From: Acestrorhynchus altus
Taxonomy: Eukaryota > Chordata > Actinopteri > Characiformes > Acestrorhynchidae
Assembly: GCA_034509495.1 (NCBI GenBank)
Contig: CM067503.1
Coordinates: forward strand, 15,686,169 to 15,750,168
DNA: 64,000 nucleotides
Direction of reading: 5' to 3'
Numbering within the stretch: the stretch's first letter is position 1; each line of letters opens with the position of its first letter. The notes under the pieces were generated by a model, which did no database searches, was not told where the DNA came from, and saw only the letters and a program-made list of their open reading frames with translations. Made by a program: the position numbers and the translations under genes. Of the stretch, positions 24,546-36,170 are shown one piece after another.

Positions 24546-24910
24546 TATATGTCCAAATGTTTGTGGACACCTGGAGCAGATAAACATAAACCTATTGGCA
24601 CCACGACTAATGCCATATGTGAGCTAGAGGGTTATAAAACATCCCAGCATTGAGCTGTGGATCAGTGGCTCCATCCAATACTTTTGGGATGAATAAGAGA
24701 GTTGGGATGTGGTGGTTGTTACTGAATGCAACTAAATCCTCACAGCAATGTTGCAAAATCTAGTAGAAAGCCTCTGGACAGTAGAGACAGCCTCTGGACA
24801 GTAGAGACAGTTCCTCCAACAGAGTCAGGATAAACTAATTTTAATACCCATGATTTCAGAAGCAACACTAAATGAGCAGGTGTACTGATTTTTATCCAGG
24901 CAGTGTATAA
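24546..24910 (-). mobile_element. Tc1/mariner-type MITE (copy A)
   Basis: It is bounded by GTATATGTCCAAATGTTTGT on the left and a degenerate GGTGTACTGATTTTTATCC on the right, with the outer ends rich in TA. The interior matches copies at 50965-51390 and 52715-53040 in reverse orientation: ATGCAACTAAATCCTCACAG, CTGGACAGTAGAGACAG, CCTATTGGCACCA. One interior block, CCTCTGGACAGTAGAGACAG, is tandemly duplicated (about 24770-24810). There is no coding content. Confidence 0.7.
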
Positions 24911-26029
24911 ATGGAAAGAGACATGGATAGATAATTTTAATTATATTATAATATTCTATACCTTTATGTAATTATATTATACTATACTATACTTTTATAT
25001 TATATGCACTCCTTCAATTTTAAAACATTTTATATATGTTTTATTTCATTTATATCTAATTTTATATCATTATTTTTAATAACATTACTCATTGACATTA
25101 TTACATTATTCTTAAAATTAGCTTTATTTAATTTTATACTTACTTTTAAAAATGTAATTTATAATGTAACAGTACAGCATATGCATGATGATTCAAGATA
25201 TGCACCAAAGATCTGAGAAAAACTGTATATAAATTTTTCATAGTTAGAATTTGAACTGGACTCATTCACTAGATAAAATAATCAATTCAGGAGTCAGTTG
25301 TCAAAAATGTAATAAAAATGTATTAAATATGCTTCACAGGTTCAGACAGCTGATTCAGCACTTGAAATAATGCACCAGACAGTTCAGCAGAGTAAAGTAT
25401 AATACATTTTGATTGACAAAAGTGATTGATAAAGTAGGAAACTGACAAATGTACATTAAATTAGCTTTTTATGATGCACAAGTGACTAGATGATGTGAAG
25501 CCACTATGAAAAAAAAATATATATAGTGAGGATAAAACATATATAGTGAGGATTGATCCACAAACTCCATCACCACCTGTCACATATTCAAATGACTGGA
25601 GGGTTAGTGAACTGGACTTAAGACCCTTTCGCTTAGAGCATCTTGGGGATTCAATTTAGGATTAAAGACTTTAGTAAAGAGACTCACTGAACTGAGTTAG
25701 AGACACAAACTTTGTCCTTCAGGTCACGACCGTTGTGCCTAGAGAACCATTTCTCATTCAGTTAATCACTCACTCCACACTTCAATACTGCCAAGTAGTT
25801 TTTGTTTTTTTTTTTCATGCAAAATCCTTTTGCATATTAAATTTGTTCTGCCTTCAGTAGAATTCTATACATTTAATAAAAATGAGTTGGCAGATCCAAC
25901 CGATTTCTCAGTTTGCTGCATATATTATATAATATTCAATTTTAAAAGCTTATTTTTAAATAAATTTAAATTTGAATCAATATAGAAAAGGATGCAAAAT
26001 TTACAACACCTTTCAAACGTGTTGTTACA
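24911..26029. other. AT-rich intronic stretch
   Basis: Extremely AT-rich (24930-25180), with a local direct repeat of ATATATAGTGAGGAT at about 25517-25554. Nothing else is recognised. Confidence 0.45.
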
Positions 26030-26480
26030 AATGTGCTCACAATACTCAACTAACCACAAGGGGTATTACAACAATCACATGGCACTACCTGAGCAACCAC
26101 TTCAAACACCACAGCAGCCACCTGGGATACAATAGCAACACCATACCAAAAACTTAGCAACATCCTGGCAGCTATTAAAGACCCTCACTGAAACCACTTG
26201 AAATACCATAGCAATCACCTTGCCACATTGTAGCACCCATCTATCATGTACTTAGGAACACCATAGCAACCAGGTGGTATACCATAGCAACCAGCTAGCA
26301 ACACCATTGCAAGCACACTGGACACTGTAGCAAGCACTTAGCAACCAACTAGTGACACCACAGCAACCAAATAGCAACTATGTACCAACACAATGACAGC
26401 CACTTTGGATAACATAGCAATTACCTAACAAAATTATACCAACCAATTAGAATTCTATAGGCACACCTATTGCTTTTTAC
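26030..26480. repeat. Degenerate minisatellite with CCATAGCAACCAC core
   Basis: Variants of ACCATAGCAACCACCTAGCA recur about every 20 bp through the region, for example CACAGCAGCCACC, CATAGCAACCAGGTGG, CATAGCAACCAGC and CACAGCAACCAA. Divergence between units is high. A shorter stretch of the same unit occurs at 60285-60385 (CATAGCAACCACCTGGAA), immediately beside a hairpin MITE. Confidence 0.8.
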
Positions 26481-27399
26481 CCAATTTCTACAGTTTTCAA
26501 GCAATTTGAAATTGAACATATTGTTTCAGGGTGTAGTTTACTTTTTCAGTACACTGGTGCAATCTACACATAAATTGAAAAAGCACAAAGGTAATATAAA
26601 TACATGATTTTTAATATATTATCATGTGATAGTAACTACTGCTGCAAAAAAAAAAAAAAAAATGCAATCTCAGTAATTTTCCATACCTTCAAAATAAAGT
26701 GTGAGGGCTAACTTGCCTGTTTCACTAAAACTAACCTGACAACTTGTTTGGGTTAAACTGTCTTTGGGATACTTATTCTCTCAGTCTGCTGTGAGCTGCC
26801 AGCTCCTTCTTTAAAAATAAATGTGTCAACTCTATTCTTTGTACTCCATTCAGGGTTCATTTTAATCTATGTCAGCCAGCCAATTCAAAATGAGAAAGAA
26901 GTACTGGTGTCTAGAGTTGAGATTTGCTAAATTTCCTCTACAAAAAATAATAGTTAAGTGCTGCCATGCTGGAGAGCTCTGTTCATGAGGGTACATGCAG
27001 ACATATATTCATTCATCCAGCCACCCACACACATGCAAAATGCTTAATATTTCATTGTGGATAGTATTCATATTCATTGGAATGACATTAATGCTTATCT
27101 GCATACTTTAGAACTCTTAGGAACTTTTTAAGTAGTAATTAACATTAACATAAACTTCAGAAGTGGTTCATAATGGATAGAGCACAGGTCATTATCCGCT
27201 GTTCTCAAGCCTGGGATTGGAAGTGGAAAACTACTTTAATAGACTAATGGGTGTTAATAATGGGACGCCACACTGGTACATCATCATTTGGTCCAAAAAG
27301 ACTTTTGAATGCCTGGAAAATAAAAAAGTAAGGCTTAATTTAAAAAGAAAGATGCATGTATGCGCTGTTTGGTAAATCAGGCAGAATATAGTGAGCTAT
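26481..27399. other. Intronic stretch without recognised features
   Basis: Contains a poly(A) run at 26646-26662. The remainder is AT-rich unique-looking DNA. Confidence 0.45.
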
Positions 27400-27473
27400 G
27401 GTGCCTTTTGAAGGTATTTACTCCCTTGGATTTTACCTTTTTTTTTTACAGTACAACCTGTATTTAAATGTAT

Positions 27474-27528
<55 letters not shown>

Positions 27529-28020
27529 TTACTAAAACTGAATTGAATGTGATGCATCTGTACAAAAGTAAAATGAGAGAAAAAATAAAAATATCTGGAA
27601 ATAAAAAATCTAAGTAAGGTTTCTGTAAGGCCCCAAAGGCTGCAACACCATTACAGTTAATAGACACCACAAACCAAATAACACCATGAAGACCAAGGAG
27701 ATCTCCAAACAAGGCAGGGACAAAGTTGTTGAGAAGTACAAATGTGGGTATGTTATAAAAAAATCAAATCCACTGTGAAACGTGGTGGTGGCACCATCAT
27801 CAAAGAACGTGGTGATGTTTTTCAGCAGCAGGAACTGGGAAATTGGTTCAAATTGAGAGGAAGATGGATGATGCTAAATACAGGGATATCCTTGAGCAAA
27901 AACTGATTTGGTCTGTCAGGAGGTTCACCTCCTGGGGGGAAACATGTAAATGTAATGGAATGGTCTCGTCAAAGTCCGGACCTTAATCCAATTGGAATTC
28001 TGAGGTCAGAATTGAAAATA
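27400..28020 (+). mobile_element. Tc1-like transposon remnant interrupted by a (TTTA)n array
   Basis: The left end GTGCCTTTTGAAGGTATTTA resembles the fish Tc1 terminal sequence. MKTKEISKQGRDKVVEKYK (about 27688-27745) is the N-terminal helix-turn-helix region of the transposase. After a deletion, VKRGGGTII (about 27777-27805) and QQQELGNWFKLRGRWMMLN follow, then EWSRQSPDLNPIGILRSEL (about 27958-28015), the block carrying the second catalytic-region motif SPDLNPIE, here with E changed to G. Deletions and frameshifts are present. Confidence 0.75.
27471..27531. repeat. (TTTA)n microsatellite, about 60 bp
   Basis: Perfect TTTA tetranucleotide array inside the Tc1-like remnant's left portion. Confidence 0.97.
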
Positions 28021-28480
28021 TGTACATTTGATATCCATGCCCAATAATTTTGATGTATTATGTACACAGAAAAAAAAAATATGTGACTAATAACCAGAGA
28101 GTCATCAGTGTCCAAAACAGCTCACCCTACAAGATCTATTATGGCACTGTGGATAAAACAGCCCAGGCTCTCTCCCCATCACTCCCACTGTGAAGCTGCC
28201 TGCCCCTGTATCAGAGCTGGGGATCCAATGCTTTAGGGATCCTGTGAGTGTGCTAGCTGCCCACTGGTGCTACATTGCTGGCCGTTTGGAAAAAAAGGTG
28301 GTGGCTGAATTCATGTGTTTTAGAGAAGGCATGTGCTTGTCCTCACCTTCCTAGTGACACCACTCGCTAGGACTTCAGCTAACTAGGAGTCCTAGTGAAT
28401 GGGTGGGTTAAGTGGATGAGTTAATTTGGGAAAAATAGGTAAATCCTTTCAGATCAGATTCAGATTCAAATCAGGACAAA
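28021..28480. other. Unassigned intronic stretch
   Basis: Moderate GC from 28100 to 28400, with phrases such as TTTTAGAGAAGGCATGTGCT that look repeat-derived, but no family can be named. Confidence 0.35.
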
Positions 28481-28484
28481 TTAC

Positions 28485-28690
28485 ACCAGGCATCTTTTTC
28501 CATTGCTCCAAGGTCTTGTCCAAATGCTTGTGTGCATGTGTAGGTTCTTTTGACAATGAACAGGGGTTAGCATGGCCACTGTGATCCTGTAACTTCTATT
28601 TGTAAGACTTGTGCTACAGTAGCACTTCTGATGGTCCTGTGCAGATGGTATAGACTTTGTCACCCTCAGCAATGATGAGTTTTATGTCCC
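28485..28690 (-). mobile_element. Possible Tc1-like transposase fragment
   Basis: On the minus strand the order HLPSAQDHQKCYCSTSL, ITVAMLTPVHCQ and WTRPWSNGKR resembles the middle of a fish Tc1 transposase (the VPMLTPVHRRKR block and then WTTEQWKKV). The match is short and degenerate. Confidence 0.45.
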
Positions 28691-28879
28691 TGACATCCTG
28701 TTGCAAGTTTTTGATTTGTCTCTTCTCAGAGTATTGCCTACATTTTACAATATTCAAAAATCAACTCTTTAACCTTGAGTCTAGCCAATGTGATCAAACC
28801 ATCAAATGCCATCTAAGGTCAGGTTTGTGAAGTAGACCAAGTGGAAATGGAGCAAAATATGAATGTGAAAAATCACCTT

Positions 28880-29065
28880 TTTGCATTTGCAAAATTATCC
28901 AAAATGAGATGGGGCTGGTGTTGCATTTATGTTCATATTTTCATAATTTCATAAGTGGACTTGTGAATCTGATGATTTTGTTCAGGAGCAAGCAAGATAA
29001 CTACAAGACAAACAGACACAGACAGACATATTCTGCTTTTAGGAGTTTTGAAGTTTGAACTGAAC
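28880..29065 (+). repeat. Unassigned dispersed repeat (copy 1)
   Basis: Shares an ordered series of blocks with 55010-55255: CCAAAATGAGATGGGGCTGG, GTTGCATTTATGTTCATAT, GTGAATCTGATGATTTTGTT, ACAAGACAAACAGACACAGA and a GCATTT/GCTTTTAG-type end. No transposon hallmark is recognised. Confidence 0.6.
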
Positions 29066-29144
29066 TTGTAAATGAAGTGAATGTTTAAACAGAACATAAA
29101 GAACACAAAAATCCTAAGTTACTCTTTTCTCCTTTTTTTGCAGT

Positions 29145-29840
29145 ATCAGTATGCAAATATAGGAGGAAGGAAGGAAGGAAGGAAGAAGACCACAATCAGG
29201 CCTGTAACCATCCTAGGTCAGAATGTTGGGCTGGTTGACTATAAATATCTGGGTGTCCTGCTTGACAGCTAATTGGACTGGAGGGATAACACTGAAGCTG
29301 TGTACAAGAAAGGGATGAGCAGACTCTACTTTCTGAGGAAGTTCAGGTCTTTCAATGTGTGCGGCAATATGTTGGTCATCTTCTACCAGTCTGTTGCGGG
29401 TGCTGTTTTCTTCACAGTAGTCTGTTGGGGATGCTGCATCAAAGATAAAGACACCAAGAAGATCAACAAACTGATCAAGAAGCCTGGTGCTGTTCTTTGA
29501 GGTAGTGGTGGAAAAAGAACTGACCGCTATCCTGGACAACAAATCTCACCCCCTCCATGACTTACTTGTCAGACATCAGAGCACTTTCCACAACAGACTC
29601 ATTCAGCTCCACTGTACCAAGGAGCAGTACAGGAGGTGTTGGCACCGACAGCGATCACACTGTACAACACCTTCTCTCTGTGTCAGGACATTATCACACA
29701 CTGAGCCACTTTCAAAACATCCTCACTGAATATGGCTGGACATGATTATGCATTCCATCCATTCACCGCACTGACACTTTTTCCACACTTGTACATAACT
29801 GACAGACTCACACGTGTACCGTGTTGTTATTATTGCATGA
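29145..29840 (+). mobile_element. Rex1-like LINE 3' fragment (reverse transcriptase C-terminus)
   Basis: Readable pieces in order are: VDYKYLGVLLDS (about 29236-29272), LDWRDNTEAVYKKGMSRLYF and then FLRKFRSFNVCGNML (29273-29375), FFTVVCWGCC, INKLIKKPGAVL (29462-29498), and, after a frameshift, LTAILDNKSHPLHDLLVRHQ (about 29520-29578) and RLIQLHCTKEQYRR. These make up the thumb and C-terminal portion of a fish LINE reverse transcriptase. Catalytic motifs lie upstream of the preserved part. A GGAA array (about 29162-29182) precedes it. A related piece is at 53690-54070. Confidence 0.8.
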
Positions 29841-30887
29841 ATCATGAAATACAAACGTAACAAAATGCAAATTACTCCTGAAACTCATTTGGGGAAGTCG
29901 AGGTAAATGGTTATGTCATTAAGAACAGTTGTGCAGAGGTGAATTCTGTACATGGCTTGTTTCACAGTTGGATTTAAGATTTCTAGAAGACTTCGACCGT
30001 GTCTATTTGATGAGAGGGAGACTGGGCCATGGGCAAGCACTGGCTGTGTAGACCTAAGTGTTATGGTAACAGTTGTCAAAACTGACAGTCGACAGAACAT
30101 CTGGCTGTTATCTTGTCAAACCATCCTTTTTATCACAGCACCAATGCAAGACTTCAGGCTGGTTACTAAAGCAAAAGATACAGTGTCTGGCAAACTGCCT
30201 ACAGGGTGACGTCAAACCAGCTTGCTACTACTTTATTTCATCCACACTAGAAATGAACAGATTTGATATTGTTTGGGTGAGTTTTCTCGGCACCACAGTG
30301 TTAGTAGCATTTTAGTAGGCGTTTTGATTGTACAAGTGGATCAGACACAGGGGTTTGTAAACATTTGTGTACCTGAGATGCACAACATGCACTGCACAAG
30401 TCAATGAACAGCTGATTTAACTCTGAGTCACTTTTAACTGGCTCATAAACTCTATCATGGAAAACACTATCTGTCCTCACTTTATAATAAAATAGTCTGA
30501 TGTAATATTTGAGTACTGTTCATGTAAACTATAGTTTACTCCGTAGTCCATAGGTTGCTTTCAGGTGAAGGTGGAGTCTGGACTCAAACACTATCCTTGA
30601 TGCTGTTCTACCATTGTACCAATTTCACATATGACTCAGCCAATCAGATTTGTGCATTATGATGAGTGCTTTGACTCCAGTGAATGACACATGCAGGGCA
30701 AGGCTCCAGACAACATCATTCCATCATCCCAGGGCCAATGATAATAGCATATGGGATGAGATAAAAGCCCTTTAGCAATGTTTTTGGGATGCCAATGTTG
30801 TGTGCGGTAAAGTATCATAAATAAAGAGACTGGTCATCATTTCAAATATGGATGGGACTTCTCATAACGCTCACTATGGCATATGAA
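29841..30887. other. Intronic stretch without recognised features
   Basis: Moderate AT content. Overlapping short frames on both strands around 29885-30315 have no family resemblance. Confidence 0.4.
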
Positions 30888-31908
30888 TGTCACGTATCTG
30901 TCTTGTCCCTCTGGGCTGAGGGACATGTCTGATGTGTGGCAGTTCCTGAGCTACGTGCGCAGGGCTGTCCAGCCCAGTCCCCCTCAGACCTGCACCACGC
31001 GCTGCGGCCCCTCCTGCGATGGTAGCTCTGGACGCAGCGTATTCAGCAGCAGAGGCTTCCTTAGCGTCAGGAGCTGCTTCCGTTACAGCAGAGAAGGCGG
31101 GGCTTCAGGAGGGCGCAGTCAGGAGGGCGGAGCCTCACGGTGACGTCGTGGTCAGGAGGGCGGAGCCTCCCGGCGACGTTGCAGTCAGGAGGGCGGATCT
31201 TTGAGTCAACGTCATGGCACAGAGGGCAGAGCTTCCCGCCTGCAATCCTGTTCATAGGGCAGAGCATGTCGCCGGCATTCCTGTCAACCTCCAGAACTGT
31301 GCCCAGACAGGCTACAAGGACATTTGGGGTGTTGGGACATTTGCCAGTTCTGAGCCTAAGCCCATGAAACAACCTGTGTCTGATCTGTTCCTGTTCTTGT
31401 CCCTGTACCCTTATTTGGTTTTGTCTTCCCAGTCCCTGTCACAGTTTTTGTATCTGTCCCTGTCAGTGTCTTTGTTCCTGTCTAGTCCAGGTTGTCTTGT
31501 TACTGTTTCTGGTCCCTCTTCCGAGCCAGCCCTGGGGACTGTTGGTTTAAGCGCCCCGGAGTTGCGCATCGGGAGGGGGCCTACTGTCACGTATGTGTCT
31601 TGTCCCTCTGGTCTCGTCTTTGTTCTGTTTATCTTCCCTCCTGCTTCTGAGCACATGTCATGTCTCCACCCATTCCCAGCTGTGTCTCATGTATCATCAA
31701 GTCCAGGTGTTAATTATCACGTCTCATTATTTAAGTCCTGTTGTTTTAGTCTGTCCTTGTCGGTCTTCTTGTTTACTGGTCTACTCGTCTTGTCTACTCG
31801 TCTTGATGGTTAGTGTAACTTATCTGTATAACCTGTTACTCAATCGTCAACCCAGCATGTACTTCTGCCTCCACCTACCTCTGTAAGTTCAGCCAACGTT
31901 ACACTGAA
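30883..31908 (+). mobile_element. Non-autonomous LTR retrotransposon (copy 2)
   Basis: The element is 30888-31903, starting TGTCACGTATCTG and ending AACGTTACA, flanked by atgaa and ctgaa (4 of 5 match). Here the 5' LTR is cut short after about 30 bp and runs straight into the interior (GTGGCAGTTCCTGAGCTACG). The 3' LTR is complete: 31585-31903, 319 bp, preceded by a purine tract cgggaggggg (31570-31579) that fits a polypurine primer site. The LTR has ATTATTTAAG (31727-31736). Its AATAAA is lost: copy 1 has CAATAAATATTCAAC where this copy has CAATCGTCAAC. The interior holds the same GC-rich array as copy 1 in about six degenerate units (about 31093-31289). No pol domain is present. Confidence 0.8.
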
Positions 31909-32384
31909 CACCCTTGGTTATACTGTGACTGGGGGAGAGTTGACATTATTGTTGGGAAAAGCAGTAACGGCAAGTGTTGTTTTAAGAGACATTAAGCCTT
32001 TTTTTTAGAAACAGATTAGCTTCTACAATAGTTAGCTTGCATACTTTTAATTATTTTGCTTGTAGCACTTGTGGTGTTTTTTGTTTTGCATTTTTCTTAA
32101 ATCAAAAGCCCCTTATTAGAAGCTGTGTCAAACCTGCCATGAACGGCCTTACTTTTGGCAATATCTGAACATCACTGCGGCGTACAAAAACTGTCTGCTC
32201 TAGTTAGTGGCACAAGCTGTGCACAGTTTGTTTCAGGCATCCTCTAGTACTTCAGCAGGGGTCAGTTCCTGGTCACAGGACCACTTTTATCTGGACACAT
32301 TGGTTTGGCAGAATGGTCTAAGTCCTAGAGTGCCACAGAGTTGTTAAACTTTAGCATTGTGGCTGTGTGTAATCCCTTCAGTGC

Positions 32385-32385
<1 letters not shown>

Positions 32386-32424
<39 letters not shown>
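32386..32424. repeat. (CA)n microsatellite, 39 bp
   Basis: Perfect CA array. Confidence 0.96.
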
Positions 32425-32425
<1 letters not shown>

Positions 32426-34420
32426 TATATGTCATCCCTCAAATAACCATTTGATATACCTTTATATTTGAGTGTAGATGAAAGGAACGTATAATGTTAC
32501 AGGCAGATGTTTTTAAATGATGAGAAAATTCTGTATATGATGTGACACAATGGTCCTCAATACACAAAGAAGATGTTACTGTGTAACACAAACATGTCCA
32601 GAGTTAGTTGGATGTAAAATAGAGCTGTGATTCAGTCTAGTTAATAAAAAAGGCAGTACAAAACAGACCAAAAAGAATTGCATGGAAATGTTTTCAAAGA
32701 ACCATTAAACAAGAAAAAGTACAAGCAGGGCCAAAAAAAAAAACAAAGAACAGTTCAGAGATCAAAAACTATAGAATCATCAAACACAAACCAGTAGCTT
32801 AGAACCGCAGTAAGCAAAGAAAAAACACAAATAATAAGCAAAACCTCGGAATGACTGAGGCAAACCTAGCATCGACATCCAGTAAATGGTAATAATCAGT
32901 AACTAGTTGAAGATTTGGAAAATGTGGGGATTGCTAAGCACTGAGAGCCATGACTATTGGAGGCAGTACGTACCACTATTAAAGCTTTCTATTAAAGAAG
33001 TGATGAAATTGTGTAGTGCCATTTCATTAAGCACGTTACAGTTAAATCATAAGACTGTAAATAATGGCCAGTTTGTTAGTAAATGTATGATTCTTTCTTT
33101 GTTTCTTTCTTTCTTTCCTTCATTTTTGTCCACTAACATTATACACTGTCCTAACACTTATTATTCACTGCCGATTGATATTAAAGCTTGGGCCAAGAAA
33201 CACTCTATACAAAACTGTCAGAAATGGATGACCTTACCATCACAACATTTTGGAAACACTAAACTCTCCCCAAGAACCCTGAAGCTTAATTAAGCCAACA
33301 CTTAATTAGTTGCCATGTGACTTCCAACAAAACTCTTAAAGGGCTTAGTATCAACGTTATTGATTTAGGAAAGTGTAAATTTTAAGAATGATTAGTTATG
33401 ACTTTTAACCTTTAGAACCCTAGTTTTGTGGGAATTTAATTCAGTAAGAAATTAGTGAATTTTAGCATGTTTTCAAGATGGATTACTCACTGATAATTCA
33501 ATGATTTGTCTATGATTATATAGTCTTAGCAAGTCTACAAAATATGTATCACACTACTCAGACATGCAAACAAAATGCATCCATTATGGCCAATTCCGAA
33601 ATATTGTTGCCCAAATACTCCAATACATTTATATTTAAACTTGCAGCACTTTAACCAGTTAAACAGGTGACACTGTTTGTAAAGAAATGTGTGATTAATA
33701 GGTATAATTTAAGTATTGGCAATATCAACTATATGTTCAGAAAAGTAGATTAAGTACCAGGATATCAAAATGTTTCACAATATGTTAAGATATTGTCAAT
33801 TGTCCACCCCTAAATAACAGGGTTAGAAATAGGCATTTTAAAGGAATTTCAGCATTTCAGCTATGCTTTACATCAAAAACAACAAAACAAAAAAAAAACG
33901 TAAGTGTTGAATGTCCTGCTGAAATGTCATGCTTCTCTTTTTTCATAAATCTTTCCACAAAATTACCTCATACAGTGTAAAGGTCTTAACACATTTATGT
34001 TCTTGTGAAAAGACGTTGCACAGTCTGTAATGGAACCCAGCATTAAAGATACCCTTTGGTCAGTGTGCAACACCAACCATATCATTCCTCAAAAGAAATT
34101 TACTCTCAGACTGCCATGTCTTCACTGAAAGTAACGCTGTGCGATCTATGGCATAAAACCTGTTTCTGTTTTTACATCCTAACGCAGGTGTTTACATTAC
34201 AGGTGTAATGTGTGGTCTAATGAGCGAGGCAGGTAGGCAAGAGGAAGGAGAAGGAAAAGAGCAGGCTGGAGAACAGCCCTGCTGCCTCCTGTTTGAGCTT
34301 CACACCCAGTGTGCATTACAGGTGGCAGCTGGAGCTCAGTGGGATGGTGGGTAATGAGGCAGTGCTAGGAACACCAGCAAAATCTAAACACACAAGCATG
34401 CTCAAGCAAGTGTGTCTCAA

Positions 34421-34434
34421 GCACACGCACACAC

Positions 34435-34494
<60 letters not shown>
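34421..34494. repeat. (CA)n microsatellite with CG interruptions, about 74 bp
   Basis: CA array interrupted by GCAC steps near both ends. It generates artificial His/Thr or Cys/Val frames on the two strands. Confidence 0.97.
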
Positions 34495-34495
<1 letters not shown>

Positions 34496-36002
34496 GAATG
34501 CAATGAGAGGCATGTAGCATTTTCTGGGCTCTACCAATTCCACTCATTTCCACATTTAAAACTCGCCAAGATCAACATTTTGGAAGAGAATTATAGACAA
34601 ATGAGCCAAATCAAAATGACAACTTTTAATAAACTGGTGGATTTTCACACCATGCCAAATGAGCTCTGATCTGGATTCTACAAGACCACTGAAAAATTCT
34701 CCTCATCCTGCAGATCCTTAAACTCCAAAGTTTCAAAGTGGTGGTATTGATCTCCACACCCTCATGTCTGCCCATGGTCACCTCAAACCACTGTCAGTAG
34801 ATACTTGCCAATGTTGAGCAAGTGAAACTCAAAACCACAGTGAAATAACCTAGTGAAATGTGAGATATGGCCATGTAAAAAATGAATGGGGTTTTAACAC
34901 CTGACCATGTCTCTTTCATTTAACTATATATCTATGAGTTTACTTTTTTAATAGTTTAGCAGATATGATCACTGTGATTGACCAATTTGATTAAGAAGGA
35001 AGCATCCTCATTTCGAGCTGCTGTATCTTTAAAATGTAGCAGTGATCTAAATCATCTTGCCTTTATAGTAATATCTGCACGACTAGTTTGGGGAAGCTTC
35101 CTGCTGGTTATTTCAGAATTTTCATTCTGGCAGCAGTGCTGATCAAACCCATGTGTGCATGCTAATGGCTACTTTTTCTAAGTGTTTTCTTCAGTCATTT
35201 TTTTTTTATTTTATTTTATGCCATGCAGCCCCATTTCGACTGATCCTATCCCATCATTCATCAGAGAATGTTGATTGGTCCAGACAAAAAAGCAGAAGAG
35301 ATATTTTTTAACTTTAATTATTTATTTACTTTTTAAATATGCTGACAGTTGCCTGGCCAAAATTAATAAATAAATAAATAAATAAATAAAAACAAAGTTC
35401 AAACTCCATTTACATGTCATATTCCCTACTGGGTGCCCAGGTGCTAAAGCAAGCCTCCTCTAGACTTCAACATCCCTCAAAGCATAGTGAAACAAACTAA
35501 AGACTGAGTGCCAACTTTGCCTCTAACTTTTCCACAAAGAGCTGTCACTAACAAAGTTTTGGTGAGAGTGTTTGTGTGTGTGTGCACATTTATGTGAAAT
35601 GTCATCCTAGTCAAATGCATTAAAATACTTAAAGGTGAAATCTATTAATTAGATTAAGTATAAAATGTGTTCTACATTAAAGAAATGTCTGATTTATTGG
35701 TGATTTCAGTAGAAAATACATGAGTATTTAACTGAATTCTGTTTATTAGTTGTCATTTTAATAATTTAGTATAATTAGTTTTCACATAAAGAAAGTTTTG
35801 GGTTTAAATTTGATATATTTCTCTTAATTGTTATACTTTCAATTACCTGTATTATTACAGTGAATTTCATAAATACATTATAAGAAGCATTTGACAATGT
35901 ATCTATTTTAGCTCTTAATTAAAGTTTAAGGTTTTTTTCCAACATTTTAATATATTGTAAAACTTATTTTATCTTTTATTAATGTACTTTAATTTTATCA
36001 CT

Positions 36003-36170
36003 TACCTGGAAGGCACATTGTGTTGCTAATTAAACCTAGATGGAAATGGGGCAGAGCTAGGGCAAAGACGAGACCAAAACAAAACAGACGTGTGCTAGAA
36101 AGCATGTGGGGAACCAAAACAAAATGGAACTGGAGACAAGAAGAGACAGGCATGAAAACCAAGCATGACA
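36003..36170 (-). mobile_element. LTR fragment related to 20799-21234
   Basis: On the minus strand it starts at 36170 with TGTCATGCTTGG and continues TTTTGTTTTGGTTCCCCACA, TTCTAGCACACG, TGTTTTGTTTTGGTCTC, following the first 160 bp of the solo LTR at 20799. The rest of the LTR (promoter-like box and polyadenylation signal) is missing, so only the U3 part remains. Confidence 0.6.

Larger units (their letters stand above)
31909..36002. other. Intronic stretch with simple repeats only
   Basis: Apart from CA arrays (32386-32424, 34421-34494) and AAAT units (about 35365-35391), this is AT-rich unique-looking sequence. 34160-34330 and 34680-34800 are somewhat GC-richer. No gene or transposon is recognised. 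Confidence 0.45.

Noticed and set aside
27180..27240. ATGGATAGAGCACAGGT resembling a tRNA D-arm
   Set aside because: No B box at the correct spacing and no SINE body.
31214..31813. A 199-codon plus-strand frame
   Set aside because: It runs from the GC-rich array into the 3' LTR of copy 2; no domain, and LTR-derived Ser/Leu-rich text.
34293..34669. Frames rich in His/Thr or Cys/Val
   Set aside because: Translations of a CA microsatellite.
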